DNA from: Altererythrobacter sp. ZODW24
GTDB taxonomy: Bacteria > Pseudomonadota > Alphaproteobacteria > Sphingomonadales > Sphingomonadaceae
NCBI RefSeq assembly: GCF_003344885.1
Contig: NZ_CP031155.1
Span: 496,001-560,000 of the forward strand
Length of the DNA: 64,000 nt
Direction: 5' to 3'
Positions 9,416 through 16,677 of this stretch are shown in pieces (the stretch's first letter is position 1; the number at the start of each line of letters is the position of its first letter). The notes below the pieces were generated by a model. It saw only the letters and a list, made by a program, of their open reading frames with translations. It searched no databases and had not been told where the DNA came from. Position numbers and translations under genes: made by a program.

Positions 9416-9691
9416 ATGCAAACTGAAAGCTCCAAGAAGAAGGTCCACCGCCTGAACCGTATCGCAGGGCAGGTGCGCGGTGTTGCGCAAATGGTCGAAG
9501 ATGGCCGTTATTGCATTGACGTCTTAACTCAAATTCAAGCTGCCAAGTCAGCCCTTGCGAAGGTTGAGAGCGAAGTTCTGAAAGATCATGCCGCGACGTG
9601 CGTGTCAGAAGCAATCGCCAGCGGAAATGAAGCTGATCAGCGCGAGAAGTTTAACGAACTCATAGTGCTTTTAGAAAAGCAGCGATTGTAA
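9416..9691 (+). CDS. csoR: CsoR/RcnR-family copper-sensing repressor
   Basis: 91 residues, an all-helical DUF156 repressor. The copper-ligand triad of CsoR is visible as Cys33 (GRYCIDVL), His58 and Cys62 (KDHAATC), which favours Cu(I) sensing over the formaldehyde or nickel relatives. The start is the ATG at 9416 (MQTESSKKKVHRLNRIAGQV). The reading frame stays open upstream into copA, but that part is antisense to copA. It is divergent from copAB with a shared palindromic operator, so it most likely represses copAB and itself, with copper releasing the DNA. Confidence 0.9.
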   Translation: MQTESSKKKVHRLNRIAGQVRGVAQMVEDGRYCIDVLTQIQAAKSALAKVESEVLKDHAATCVSEAIASGNEADQREKFNELIVLLEKQRL

Positions 9692-9694
9692 GCT

Positions 9695-9721
9695 CCCAAA
9701 GAAACCATTTTCCTACACCGC
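9695..9721 (+). repeat. 27-base direct repeat, copy 1
   Basis: This matches 10197-10223 at 25 of 27 positions; the core is AACCATTTTCC followed by ACACCGC. The two copies flank the small secreted protein gene at 9849-10097. Copy 1 begins 3 bases after the csoR stop. Confidence 0.6.
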
Positions 9722-9848
9722 GCTTTTTTGCAATCTGGGCCGGGTTATGGATGTTTTTGTACTGCCCCTCAAACGCAGGCCGGCGCCATACTAGCCGCTT
9801 GGCTTACTCGCATGAGCTCGGGCGCTTGAGGGGCTCTAGCAAATAATT

Positions 9849-10097
9849 CTACTTCCTGCCGCTTGGCGTACCCGGCATGGGCTTCGTGAAGTGCCAATTG
9901 CGGTTGTCCTGGAATTCTTCCATCCATTTGCACCAGTCGCCGAACTCCCAGAACTCTCCGAGGCGCATCTTGCGGCTGTCGCAATTGGTGGGCACGTTGC
10001 CTTTTCGGCTGTTATCCTTGGCGCCGTTACCATTATTCGCCGAAGCAGGAACGCTGACGGCCGCAAGGGCAAACATAAGTGGCAATATAAGTTTCAT
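9849..10097 (-). CDS. Small secreted protein, unknown function
   Basis: 82 residues. The start MKLILPLMFALAAVSVPASA is chosen because GAGGAGAG lies just upstream on the minus strand; longer frames lack this. The N-terminus is a clear signal peptide with probable cleavage after ASA. The mature part of about 62 residues is polar, rich in Asn, Lys and Trp, with two cysteines (in TNCDSRK and DWCKWM) that could form one disulfide. It ends in the basic GTPSGRK. I do not recognise the family. It stands alone between two copies of a 27-base direct repeat. Confidence 0.65.
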   Translation of the reverse strand: MKLILPLMFALAAVSVPASANNGNGAKDNSRKGNVPTNCDSRKMRLGEFWEFGDWCKWMEEFQDNRNWHFTKPMPGTPSGRK

Positions 10098-10196
10098 TGG
10101 TACTCTCCTCATTATGGTGGAGAGTGTCTGGACCCCGAAATAATGCCATTCGGTATGCGCGCGCATAGGGGCCGCCCCCTAGTTTCACGCGCATTG

Positions 10197-10223
10197 CCCA
10201 AAAAACCATTTTCCCACACCGCT
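10197..10223 (+). repeat. 27-base direct repeat, copy 2
   Basis: Second copy of the repeat at 9695-9721, with 2 mismatches, 502 bases downstream. It is followed at once by a reading frame that looks like the end of a protein. Confidence 0.6.
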
Positions 10224-10247
10224 CACCGGAACCAAGCCACTGCGCCG

Positions 10248-10361
10248 AAATAGAAGCAAACCGTCCTTCCGAAGTTGAAGTACTCGCCAGTATTAACAAG
10301 AAGATCGCGCAGATGCGGGCGCGTGAAGCTGCCTTGGCCGCCGCAACCGACCCCAAACCTT
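10248..10361 (+). pseudogene. Protein-like reading frame without a clear start
   Basis: This in-frame stretch of 37 codons ends in TAA and encodes EIEANRPSEVEVLASINKKI then AQMRAREAALAAATDPKP, an amphipathic helix-like segment with natural-looking codon use. The frame stays open upstream through the direct repeat, but the only candidate start is a TTG at 10194. It could be a genuine small protein or a truncated gene remnant; I cannot decide which. Confidence 0.3.
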
Positions 10362-10374
10362 AACTCTTTGTTAG
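10360..10374 (+). promoter_or_regulatory. CtrA-like box upstream of the TadG-like gene
   Basis: TTAA-N7-TTAG, one base from the consensus CtrA site TTAA-N7-TTAA, lies about 58 bases before the start at 10433. CtrA control of flp/tad pilus genes is established in Caulobacter and other alphaproteobacteria. The assignment here is inference from sequence and position. Confidence 0.45.
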
Positions 10375-10432
10375 CGCCCTGCCCTCTAAAGCGCAGTTTG
10401 GGATTTAAGTATTATTCGAACAGGGGCCTATA

Positions 10433-12403
10433 ATGCGACAGCTAGGAACGCGGTTCACCCGCGGTATGTCGGGCATCAAAAACGAAGTACGCAAAGACGT
10501 CGGCGGTAACGTTATGCCGATGGCCGCCATCGGCATCGTTGCGCTGGCGGGCATGATTGGCGGCGGCGTGGACGTTTCGCGCGGCTATATGGCGCAAAAC
10601 CGTATGCAGAACGCGTGCGATGCTGGCGTACTGGCTGGCCGTAAGGCGGTTGGCTCCAACGGTTATGACACGGCTGCCCAGGCCGAAGCAGACACCTATT
10701 TCGAAACAAACTTTGACGCGACCGGCCAGGATGTGAAGTCCCTCAGCTTCACCACCACCACGCCTGACGGCGGCAACACCATCAAGGGCACCGCAACTGC
10801 GAATATGGACACGGTGATCATGCGGATCTTCGGATTCTCTTCGATCCCGGTCAAAGCGACCTGCGATGCATCGATGTCGATCGGTAACAGCGACGTAATG
10901 CTGGTGCTCGATACGACCGGTTCGATGGATTACCCGCTCGACAGCACGCAGACCCGGATGGAAGCGCTTCAAGACGCGGTGAAGTCGTTCTACGCCACTG
11001 TTTCGACCGCTGCTGACGGCGGAAATGGTCGCCTGCGGATAGGCATCTTGCCATACAGCTCGACTGTAAATGTCGGCTCGCTTATCATGGCTGAAGATCC
11101 GGCTTACATCGTCGATAATCACGACTATCAGTCGCGCGAAGCGGTATTCACGACCGAGACGGAAAACACGCTAACAGGTTACGGACCGCCAGTTACCACG
11201 AATGTCACCGAATATAGCGGTACTTCGAACGGCTGGTGGTACTATTCCGGCGGTACCGGCTATTCGAACAACGCTTCATGTGAAAGCAACCGGCCAAGTG
11301 ACGTCGATTGGGCCAACAATGGCGGAAGTTCAAGTTCCACGTCATCATACACCAATGGCGATGGCGACAGGATCGAGGAAACAACCACGACCCAGCCGCA
11401 GCGTTATACGCAGTATATTTGCTACTATAACGGCAGCCAGTACCGGCCGATTGTGCGTTATCGCTATCGCAACATATATGAGACCGAGCGTGTCACCGAA
11501 GAAGCCCAATACTCGACCACCACAACCACGGTGTTCGACAAATGGGAATATAAGCAGATCAACTACGACACGTCGCTATTTAAGGGTGGTACAGCGGTAA
11601 CGACGGCCACGGCGTATAATGGCGGCAACATGATCTCCACTTGGGGAGGTTGCATCGAGGAACGTGATACGAAGTCGGTCGATGGCATCGTCTACAATGC
11701 CTTGTCGGCAAAGATCACGCCTGATGGCATGGATGATCTCGACATCGACAAGACCCCCACATCCGATGACGCCACGAAATGGCGTCCGATGTGGGAGCAA
11801 ATTTCCTATCGTAGGCTAACCAATAGCGGGTATTCGACCTACGCGACGACCAGTTCCAACGGCACGAACCCTCAGAAGGCTTGCCCCTATCAGGCGCAAG
11901 AACTACAAAAATGGTCCAGCCAAGCCGATTTTGACGTACACGTTGATGCGCTAGACGCCGATGGCGGTACCTATCATGATATCGGCATGCTTTGGGGTGT
12001 GCGGATGCTGTCAACCAATGGCATCTTCTCCGGCACAGTGAATGCCGCGCCTGCCAATAATGGCGCAGTATCGCGTCATATCGTCTTTATGACCGACGGA
12101 ACGCTGGATACCGGCAACAACCTCTACAGTGCATACGGCGTTGAGCGGCATGATCAGCGTGTCACCGATGATGGCTATAGCAGTCAGGATTCGCGCCACA
12201 TCGCCCGTTTCCGCGCCATTTGCGATGCGACCAAGGCCAAGGGTATCCGCGTCTGGGTAATCGCCTACACGGCTGCTTTGACAACCGACCTGCAATATTG
12301 CGCCTCACCGCAAAGTTCGTTTGTGGCGGCGAACTCTACGCAGCTTAATGATGCGTTCCAGTCCATCGGCCAGACCGTCGGCGAGCTCAGGATCGTACAA
12401 TGA
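10433..12403 (+). CDS. TadG-like pilus-assembly protein with VWA domain
   Basis: 656 residues. The N-terminus has a basic segment, then one hydrophobic helix (about 27-45) followed by GGGVDVSRGYMAQNRMQNACD, the TadE/TadG signature. A von Willebrand A domain starts near residue 153, with the MIDAS motif DTTGS at 160-164 and a late HIVFMTDGT strand. Between them is an unusually long Tyr/Thr/Ser/Asn-rich insertion (about residues 250-385). RBS AGGGG is 8 bases before the ATG. The stop overlaps the next start (12400-12403), so it is the head of a three-gene operon. It probably acts in an Flp-type pilus or surface structure; no tadA/tadB/rcpA genes are in the window. Confidence 0.82.
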   Translation: MRQLGTRFTRGMSGIKNEVRKDVGGNVMPMAAIGIVALAGMIGGGVDVSRGYMAQNRMQNACDAGVLAGRKAVGSNGYDTAAQAEADTYFETNFDATGQDVKSLSFTTTTPDGGNTIKGTATANMDTVIMRIFGFSSIPVKATCDASMSIGNSDVMLVLDTTGSMDYPLDSTQTRMEALQDAVKSFYATVSTAADGGNGRLRIGILPYSSTVNVGSLIMAEDPAYIVDNHDYQSREAVFTTETENTLTGYGPPVTTNVTEYSGTSNGWWYYSGGTGYSNNASCESNRPSDVDWANNGGSSSSTSSYTNGDGDRIEETTTTQPQRYTQYICYYNGSQYRPIVRYRYRNIYETERVTEEAQYSTTTTTVFDKWEYKQINYDTSLFKGGTAVTTATAYNGGNMISTWGGCIEERDTKSVDGIVYNALSAKITPDGMDDLDIDKTPTSDDATKWRPMWEQISYRRLTNSGYSTYATTSSNGTNPQKACPYQAQELQKWSSQADFDVHVDALDADGGTYHDIGMLWGVRMLSTNGIFSGTVNAAPANNGAVSRHIVFMTDGTLDTGNNLYSAYGVERHDQRVTDDGYSSQDSRHIARFRAICDATKAKGIRVWVIAYTAALTTDLQYCASPQSSFVAANSTQLNDAFQSIGQTVGELRIVQ

Positions 12404-12984
12404 TCCGGCTGCTAAGAAGCATCCGCGGCGACGAGCGCGGCACGACGGTGATGGAATTCGGTCTGATGATTACCGTGTTCATGACGCTGCTGCTGGGTAT
12501 CTTCGATATCGGCCAGCTTGCCTACACGCAAGCGATCCTCAACGGCGCTGTCCAAGATGCCGCGCGGACATCATCGCTTGAAACGGGTGACACGTCAGTA
12601 GCTGATGCCAAAGTGCAGGAAATGGTCGCCCTTTCAGCACCTGGGGTGACCGTAGGCGCCACGCGTATCAGCTATTTCGATTTTGCCGACGTTGATCGCC
12701 CTGAATCGTGGAATGACGTCGACAATAGCGGCGATTGCAACAACGGCGAATCCTACTCGGACGAGAACGGCAATGGTTCGTGGGACGAAGACATTGGTGT
12801 GAGCGGCAATGGCGGCGCTGGTGACGTTGTGATTTACACTGTCACTGCAACGTATGATCCGCTGTTCCCCAATCCGTTCATCACGAACGGCAACCTTGCG
12901 CGGACCTTGAAGTCCAGCGCCGTTAAGAAAAACCAGCCATTCGCCGATCAGGCGGGCTACGGCTCAGATGCGGGAACTTGCTAA
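12400..12984 (+). CDS. TadE-family pilus assembly protein
   Basis: 194 residues. A short basic N-terminus ends in DERGTTVMEFGLM, the prepilin-like TadE motif with Glu at +5 of the hydrophobic helix (about 19-40). The periplasmic part contains an Asp/Asn/Gly/Glu-rich loop (residues 106-131, with GDCNNGES and DENGNGSWDED) that resembles calcium-binding loops, and ends in a Cys. ATGA overlap with the upstream TadG-like gene and TAATG overlap with the next gene imply translational coupling. TadE proteins are pseudopilins processed by TadV in Flp pilus systems. Confidence 0.82.
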   Translation: MIRLLRSIRGDERGTTVMEFGLMITVFMTLLLGIFDIGQLAYTQAILNGAVQDAARTSSLETGDTSVADAKVQEMVALSAPGVTVGATRISYFDFADVDRPESWNDVDNSGDCNNGESYSDENGNGSWDEDIGVSGNGGAGDVVIYTVTATYDPLFPNPFITNGNLARTLKSSAVKKNQPFADQAGYGSDAGTC

Positions 12985-13661
12985 TGGCCCTGCCGATCAA
13001 ACATAAGATGTCTTTTTCCAAGCGGCTTTCGCAAAATACGTCGGGCGTTTCCATCATGGAATTCGCCTTCGTTTTGCCAGTTCTGCTGACGATGGGCCTC
13101 TTTGGCGCCGAAATTTCGTGGATGGCCACGACGAAGATGAAGACCAGCCAGATTGCTCTGTCGCTGGCCGATAACGCATCGCGCTTGGGGCAAACCGATA
13201 ATAGCGGTGTCACCCCGACCATCACAGAAGGCGATGTTGATGCGGTTCTCGCAGGCGCTTTGAAACAAGGCGAAAGCATCGGCATGGCGACCAAGGCGCG
13301 CGTTATCCTTAGCAGCCTTGAATATGACCCATTCACAGGTCGGCAATTCATCCATTGGCAGCGCTGCAAAGGCGATGTTGATCGCGATTCCGCCTATGGC
13401 AACGATAGCGACAAGAACGGCCTAACTGGCGACGAAATTGACGGTATGGGTAGCGGGGCGACAAAGGTCACGGCCGCTCAGAACCAGGCTGTGATGTATG
13501 TAGAAATCTACTACGAATATGACGCGCTGTTCGCTAACCCATTCGGCAGCGGCGACCAAAAATTTAAGGAAGAGGCCGCCTTCCTCATTCGTGACGACCG
13601 CAATCTGCAATCCGCTAGCGAAGCCGGCATCACCGGAACGAGCGCGGGCAACGAGTGTTAA
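12984..13661 (+). CDS. TadE-like pseudopilin, second copy
   Basis: 225 residues with the ATG at 12984, which overlaps the previous stop. The N-terminus contains NTSGVSIMEFAFVLPVLL, again a TadE-type motif with Glu at the start of the hydrophobic helix. The soluble part carries an acidic loop at 131-153 (DVDRDS and DSDKNGLTGDEID) with an EF-hand-like spacing, as in the neighbour. Residues 162-185 (AAQNQAVMYVEIYYEYDALF, NPF) parallel the ATYDPLFPNPF segment of the upstream protein, supporting paralogy. The stop overlaps that of the convergent GNAT gene by two bases. Function is inferred from the operon. Confidence 0.75.
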   Translation: MALPIKHKMSFSKRLSQNTSGVSIMEFAFVLPVLLTMGLFGAEISWMATTKMKTSQIALSLADNASRLGQTDNSGVTPTITEGDVDAVLAGALKQGESIGMATKARVILSSLEYDPFTGRQFIHWQRCKGDVDRDSAYGNDSDKNGLTGDEIDGMGSGATKVTAAQNQAVMYVEIYYEYDALFANPFGSGDQKFKEEAAFLIRDDRNLQSASEAGITGTSAGNEC

Positions 13662-14182
13662 GTCCACTCACGCGCTAACAAGCCCCAGATGTAGCTGTCC
13701 CGCACGCCAATATGGGTCTTCCATGCTTCGCGCATGGTGCCCTCATTGGTGAAGCCAAGCCGCTGTAACAGCGCGTTAGATGCGGCATTGTCCGGGTCGA
13801 CATCAGCCCAGATACGGCGGTTATTTTCATTCTCGAACAGATGCGTGATCAGCGCAGAGACGCATTCGCGCGCGATACCCTGCCCTTGCGATCCCAGCAC
13901 TGTCAGATAACCAATCTCACTAACACCCTCTTCATGCAGCGTTGCCACGACGCGGCAAACAGGTGTGCCGCCATCTTTGGGTTCGGCAATCCAGGTCCGG
14001 CCGCCCCAGCTATCGTCGAGCAACCAGTCGCGCAGCTCCTTGCGATCTGTGAAAGATGCCCGGCTCCACCAGCGCATGGCGTCTTCGTTGCTGAAAGTCG
14101 GCCAAAACGCTGGCACATCCGCTTCCTGAATCGGTCGCAGGATAAAGCGTTCGGTTTCAAGTTCGGGCGTCGGCAAGCTCAT
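13658..14182 (-). CDS. GNAT-family N-acetyltransferase (RimJ/RimL-like)
   Basis: 174 residues starting MSLPTPELETERFILRPI. The opening LETERFILRPIQEADVPAFW and the later GYLTVLGSQGQGIARECVSA (acetyl-CoA pyrophosphate loop, Q-G-Q-G-I-A) and RIWADVDPDNAASNALLQRL followed by GF are typical of the RimJ/RimL branch, which acetylates N-termini of proteins or small substrates. The substrate cannot be read from sequence. Its start overlaps the stop of the LysR gene upstream (ATGA), so the two are co-transcribed. Confidence 0.88.
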   Translation of the reverse strand: MSLPTPELETERFILRPIQEADVPAFWPTFSNEDAMRWWSRASFTDRKELRDWLLDDSWGGRTWIAEPKDGGTPVCRVVATLHEEGVSEIGYLTVLGSQGQGIARECVSALITHLFENENNRRIWADVDPDNAASNALLQRLGFTNEGTMREAWKTHIGVRDSYIWGLLAREWT

Positions 14183-14970
14183 TGCTCGCTCAAAAACGCC
14201 ACAAGCGCCTTGACCTTTTGTTGGCGCCACTGAGGGCGCGGTGCAACCAGCCAATAGGCCAGACGGCATTCCTCGGGACCGGCTAACTTCTCCAACCGCC
14301 CGTTTGCAGTGGCCTCTTCAACCAGCGGAGCGGGTAAGATAGCCTTGCCCATACCGGCGAGAGCAGATGACAAAGCCTGTCCGGCGTTCGCGACATGCAA
14401 CGCCGCCTTCTCGCCTTCGGGAGGTTCACCTTGCGGCCAGCTGATCCAGTCTTGCGAGCCGCCGGGAGCCGCCACAGTAACGCGGCAAGCCTTCGCGACT
14501 TCCAACCCTTCCAGATCGCCCGGTCCCTCGACCATGCGGAATGCGCAATCGAGATTGGCTTCCGTGAAATCGGCATTATCGTCAGCGACCAGTTGAAACT
14601 GCGCATCCGGGTTTTCCGTGCGGAAAGCCGCAAGACGCGATGCGAGCCATTGGGCGTAAAACTCGCGCGGGGCTGCGATGGTATAACGGTCGGACGCTTG
14701 GCCTGACTGCATGTTCTGCACGCTCTCTTCGAAACGAAGGAACCCTTCGCGCAAAGGATCAAGACCGGCGCTACCCTCGTCCGTCAGTTCTAGCCCCTGC
14801 GGCGTCCGGCGGAACAGCACGGTTCCCAAATGATCTTCGAGCGCACGAATTTGCTGCCCAACAGCGGCGGGCGTTACCGCCAGCTCATCTGCCGCGCGCG
14901 TGAAACTAAGGTGCCGCGCCGCAGCATCGAATACGCGCAGGGCATTGAGGGGTAAGTGAGTACGCTTCAT
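14179..14970 (-). CDS. LysR-family transcriptional regulator (GcvA-like)
   Basis: 263 residues. The winged HTH (about residues 5-65) reads LPLNALRVFDAAARHLSFTR then AADELAVTPAAVGQQIRALE, the form found in GcvA-like LysR regulators. A substrate-binding domain follows but is somewhat short compared with the usual 290-310-residue family. I chose the ATG at 14970; a GTG at 14976 is possible. It is followed with an overlapping stop/start by the acetyltransferase gene. Effector and targets are unknown. Confidence 0.85.
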   Translation of the reverse strand: MKRTHLPLNALRVFDAAARHLSFTRAADELAVTPAAVGQQIRALEDHLGTVLFRRTPQGLELTDEGSAGLDPLREGFLRFEESVQNMQSGQASDRYTIAAPREFYAQWLASRLAAFRTENPDAQFQLVADDNADFTEANLDCAFRMVEGPGDLEGLEVAKACRVTVAAPGGSQDWISWPQGEPPEGEKAALHVANAGQALSSALAGMGKAILPAPLVEEATANGRLEKLAGPEECRLAYWLVAPRPQWRQQKVKALVAFLSEQ

Positions 14971-15053
14971 AGCCACGCCATCTAAGCATGGTGCGCGCCC
15001 GCCGCAATGACGCGGTTGCGAAGCTCAGTATCTTTAGCGTCACTTCGGGACAA

Positions 15054-16535
15054 TTACCTGCGCGTCAAAGCGTCGCGGACATTGGCCATATTGCGCCGAC
15101 TAACAGGCACTTCGCTGCCGTCGGACATAAGCAATTGGCCCGTCCCGGCACTTTCACGCTCAAGCGATTTTACCAGTGTAGCATTGACGATATGCGAGCG
15201 GTGGATGCGGATAAAGCCTTCCGGAAGCTCGCGTTCCAATGCTGCGAGACTGCCGTTATACAGGCTGCTGCGCCCACTCGTCAGCAGCACTTCGACATAA
15301 TCGCCTGCCCCGCTGAAGCGCACGATTTCTGCCGCATCAACGAATTCAACCTTGCCGCTGCTGGTGAGTTCGATGCGCTGGAGAGCCTCGGGTTCGGCTT
15401 GCATTGTTGCTTCATCGGTCGCAACGCCGCCGCGCCGCGCCTGCCGGAACAGCAGCCACAATAGCAGCGCTGCCATCATGTAATAGAGAAACAGATCAAG
15501 GAACATGCCAGCGAGCCACCAGATCAGCACCGCCAGCAGCGCAGACCCTCCAGCAATCCACCAGCCACGCCGTTCGCCCTGCCATCCGGCAAGCAGACCC
15601 GCGCAACCTGCTGCAATCGTCGCTGCGATAAAGGACAGTTGCGTCTTGTAATCATACCCCGCCTGCGTGACGGCTATGACCAGCATAATCGCCAGCACTA
15701 ACCCGACCGCAGCGTAACGCAGCTTCACGAATGGCTTGAACAACAGCTGTAAGACATAAGACAGCAGGCTGAGGTTAACGACCATTGCAAAGGCCAGAAT
15801 CGCCGTCAGACGCCAGATATGCAGCGGATAGGGATAGGGGATGAGGTCACGCATAGCCTCCCCGGCGAGCTGGAACGCAATCGCCAGAGATGCCAGCGCG
15901 ATTGTTGCCGAAAGCTCCCGGTCTTTGCCGCGCAATGCGCTCACGCCAAAGAAAACGAATACGGTTAGAAACAGTCCAAGCGTGACAATTGCAATCCATG
16001 AGCCGACGCCTGGTTTGCGCGGATCGCGATAGGGAGCGAGCGTCACGACATGGATCGGTGTACTGAGCGCTCCGGCCCCGTGCATGGATGACATCCGCAC
16101 CAGCAGGCGGTTCTCGTCGGAACGTAGGGTTCCCTCTGGCACGAAGAACACAGCATCCATATCACCGGCGACTTCGCTAGAGGGGGATGGCCCCGGTATG
16201 CCGTTTGATCCTAGCGATACGCCGTTGAGAAATGCTGCCGTTGATGCGCTGGCACCTACAAACAAACCCAGCGGTCGCTCGCTCGCCAGAAGGGATGGCT
16301 TCGGTTTGAAGATATGTTCGACCCAAACTTCGCGGCCTTGCGGATCGACTTTATAGAATTGCGCTTCGTAGCAACCATCAGCGGTAAAGTCGGCCGGAGC
16401 GCCTTGCCCGGGAACAGCCTCGCAAGCACGTACCGGAGCGTCGATAAACCGCTGATAGTCCTGTGCCTGTTCCTGCGCCTCAGCGGTGCCAGACATGAGG
16501 ATACAACACAGAAAGATGAGCACAGCGCGAAACAC
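15054..16535 (-). CDS. Membrane-anchored LytTR regulator with 7TM-type receptor
   Basis: 493 residues, GTG start. A signal peptide (about 1-20) is followed by an extracytoplasmic domain (about 21-170) with a jelly-roll-like pattern resembling sensor domains of 7TMR-DISM receptors. About seven to eight hydrophobic helices follow (175-370). The C-terminal LytTR DNA-binding domain (about 390-493) contains VRFSGAGDYVEVLL, FIRIHRSHIVNATLVKSLER and VPVSRRNMANVRDAL. Sensor, membrane and DNA-binding parts in one chain suggest a one-component regulator acting from the membrane. It is divergent from the S33-like hydrolase at 16678, which may be its target. Confidence 0.83.
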   Translation of the reverse strand: MFRAVLIFLCCILMSGTAEAQEQAQDYQRFIDAPVRACEAVPGQGAPADFTADGCYEAQFYKVDPQGREVWVEHIFKPKPSLLASERPLGLFVGASASTAAFLNGVSLGSNGIPGPSPSSEVAGDMDAVFFVPEGTLRSDENRLLVRMSSMHGAGALSTPIHVVTLAPYRDPRKPGVGSWIAIVTLGLFLTVFVFFGVSALRGKDRELSATIALASLAIAFQLAGEAMRDLIPYPYPLHIWRLTAILAFAMVVNLSLLSYVLQLLFKPFVKLRYAAVGLVLAIMLVIAVTQAGYDYKTQLSFIAATIAAGCAGLLAGWQGERRGWWIAGGSALLAVLIWWLAGMFLDLFLYYMMAALLLWLLFRQARRGGVATDEATMQAEPEALQRIELTSSGKVEFVDAAEIVRFSGAGDYVEVLLTSGRSSLYNGSLAALERELPEGFIRIHRSHIVNATLVKSLERESAGTGQLLMSDGSEVPVSRRNMANVRDALTRR

Positions 16536-16677
16536 GCTGGTTCCTATAGCGACCGGTTAGCGGGAAGTCCCGCCGTTCACCGAACACAACCCCCCGCTAA
16601 CAGATCGCGCACTGGTCAAACGGCGGAATTGCGCCAATTTCCGACCCATCGAAACACAACCAACGGGAAAGAAAATA

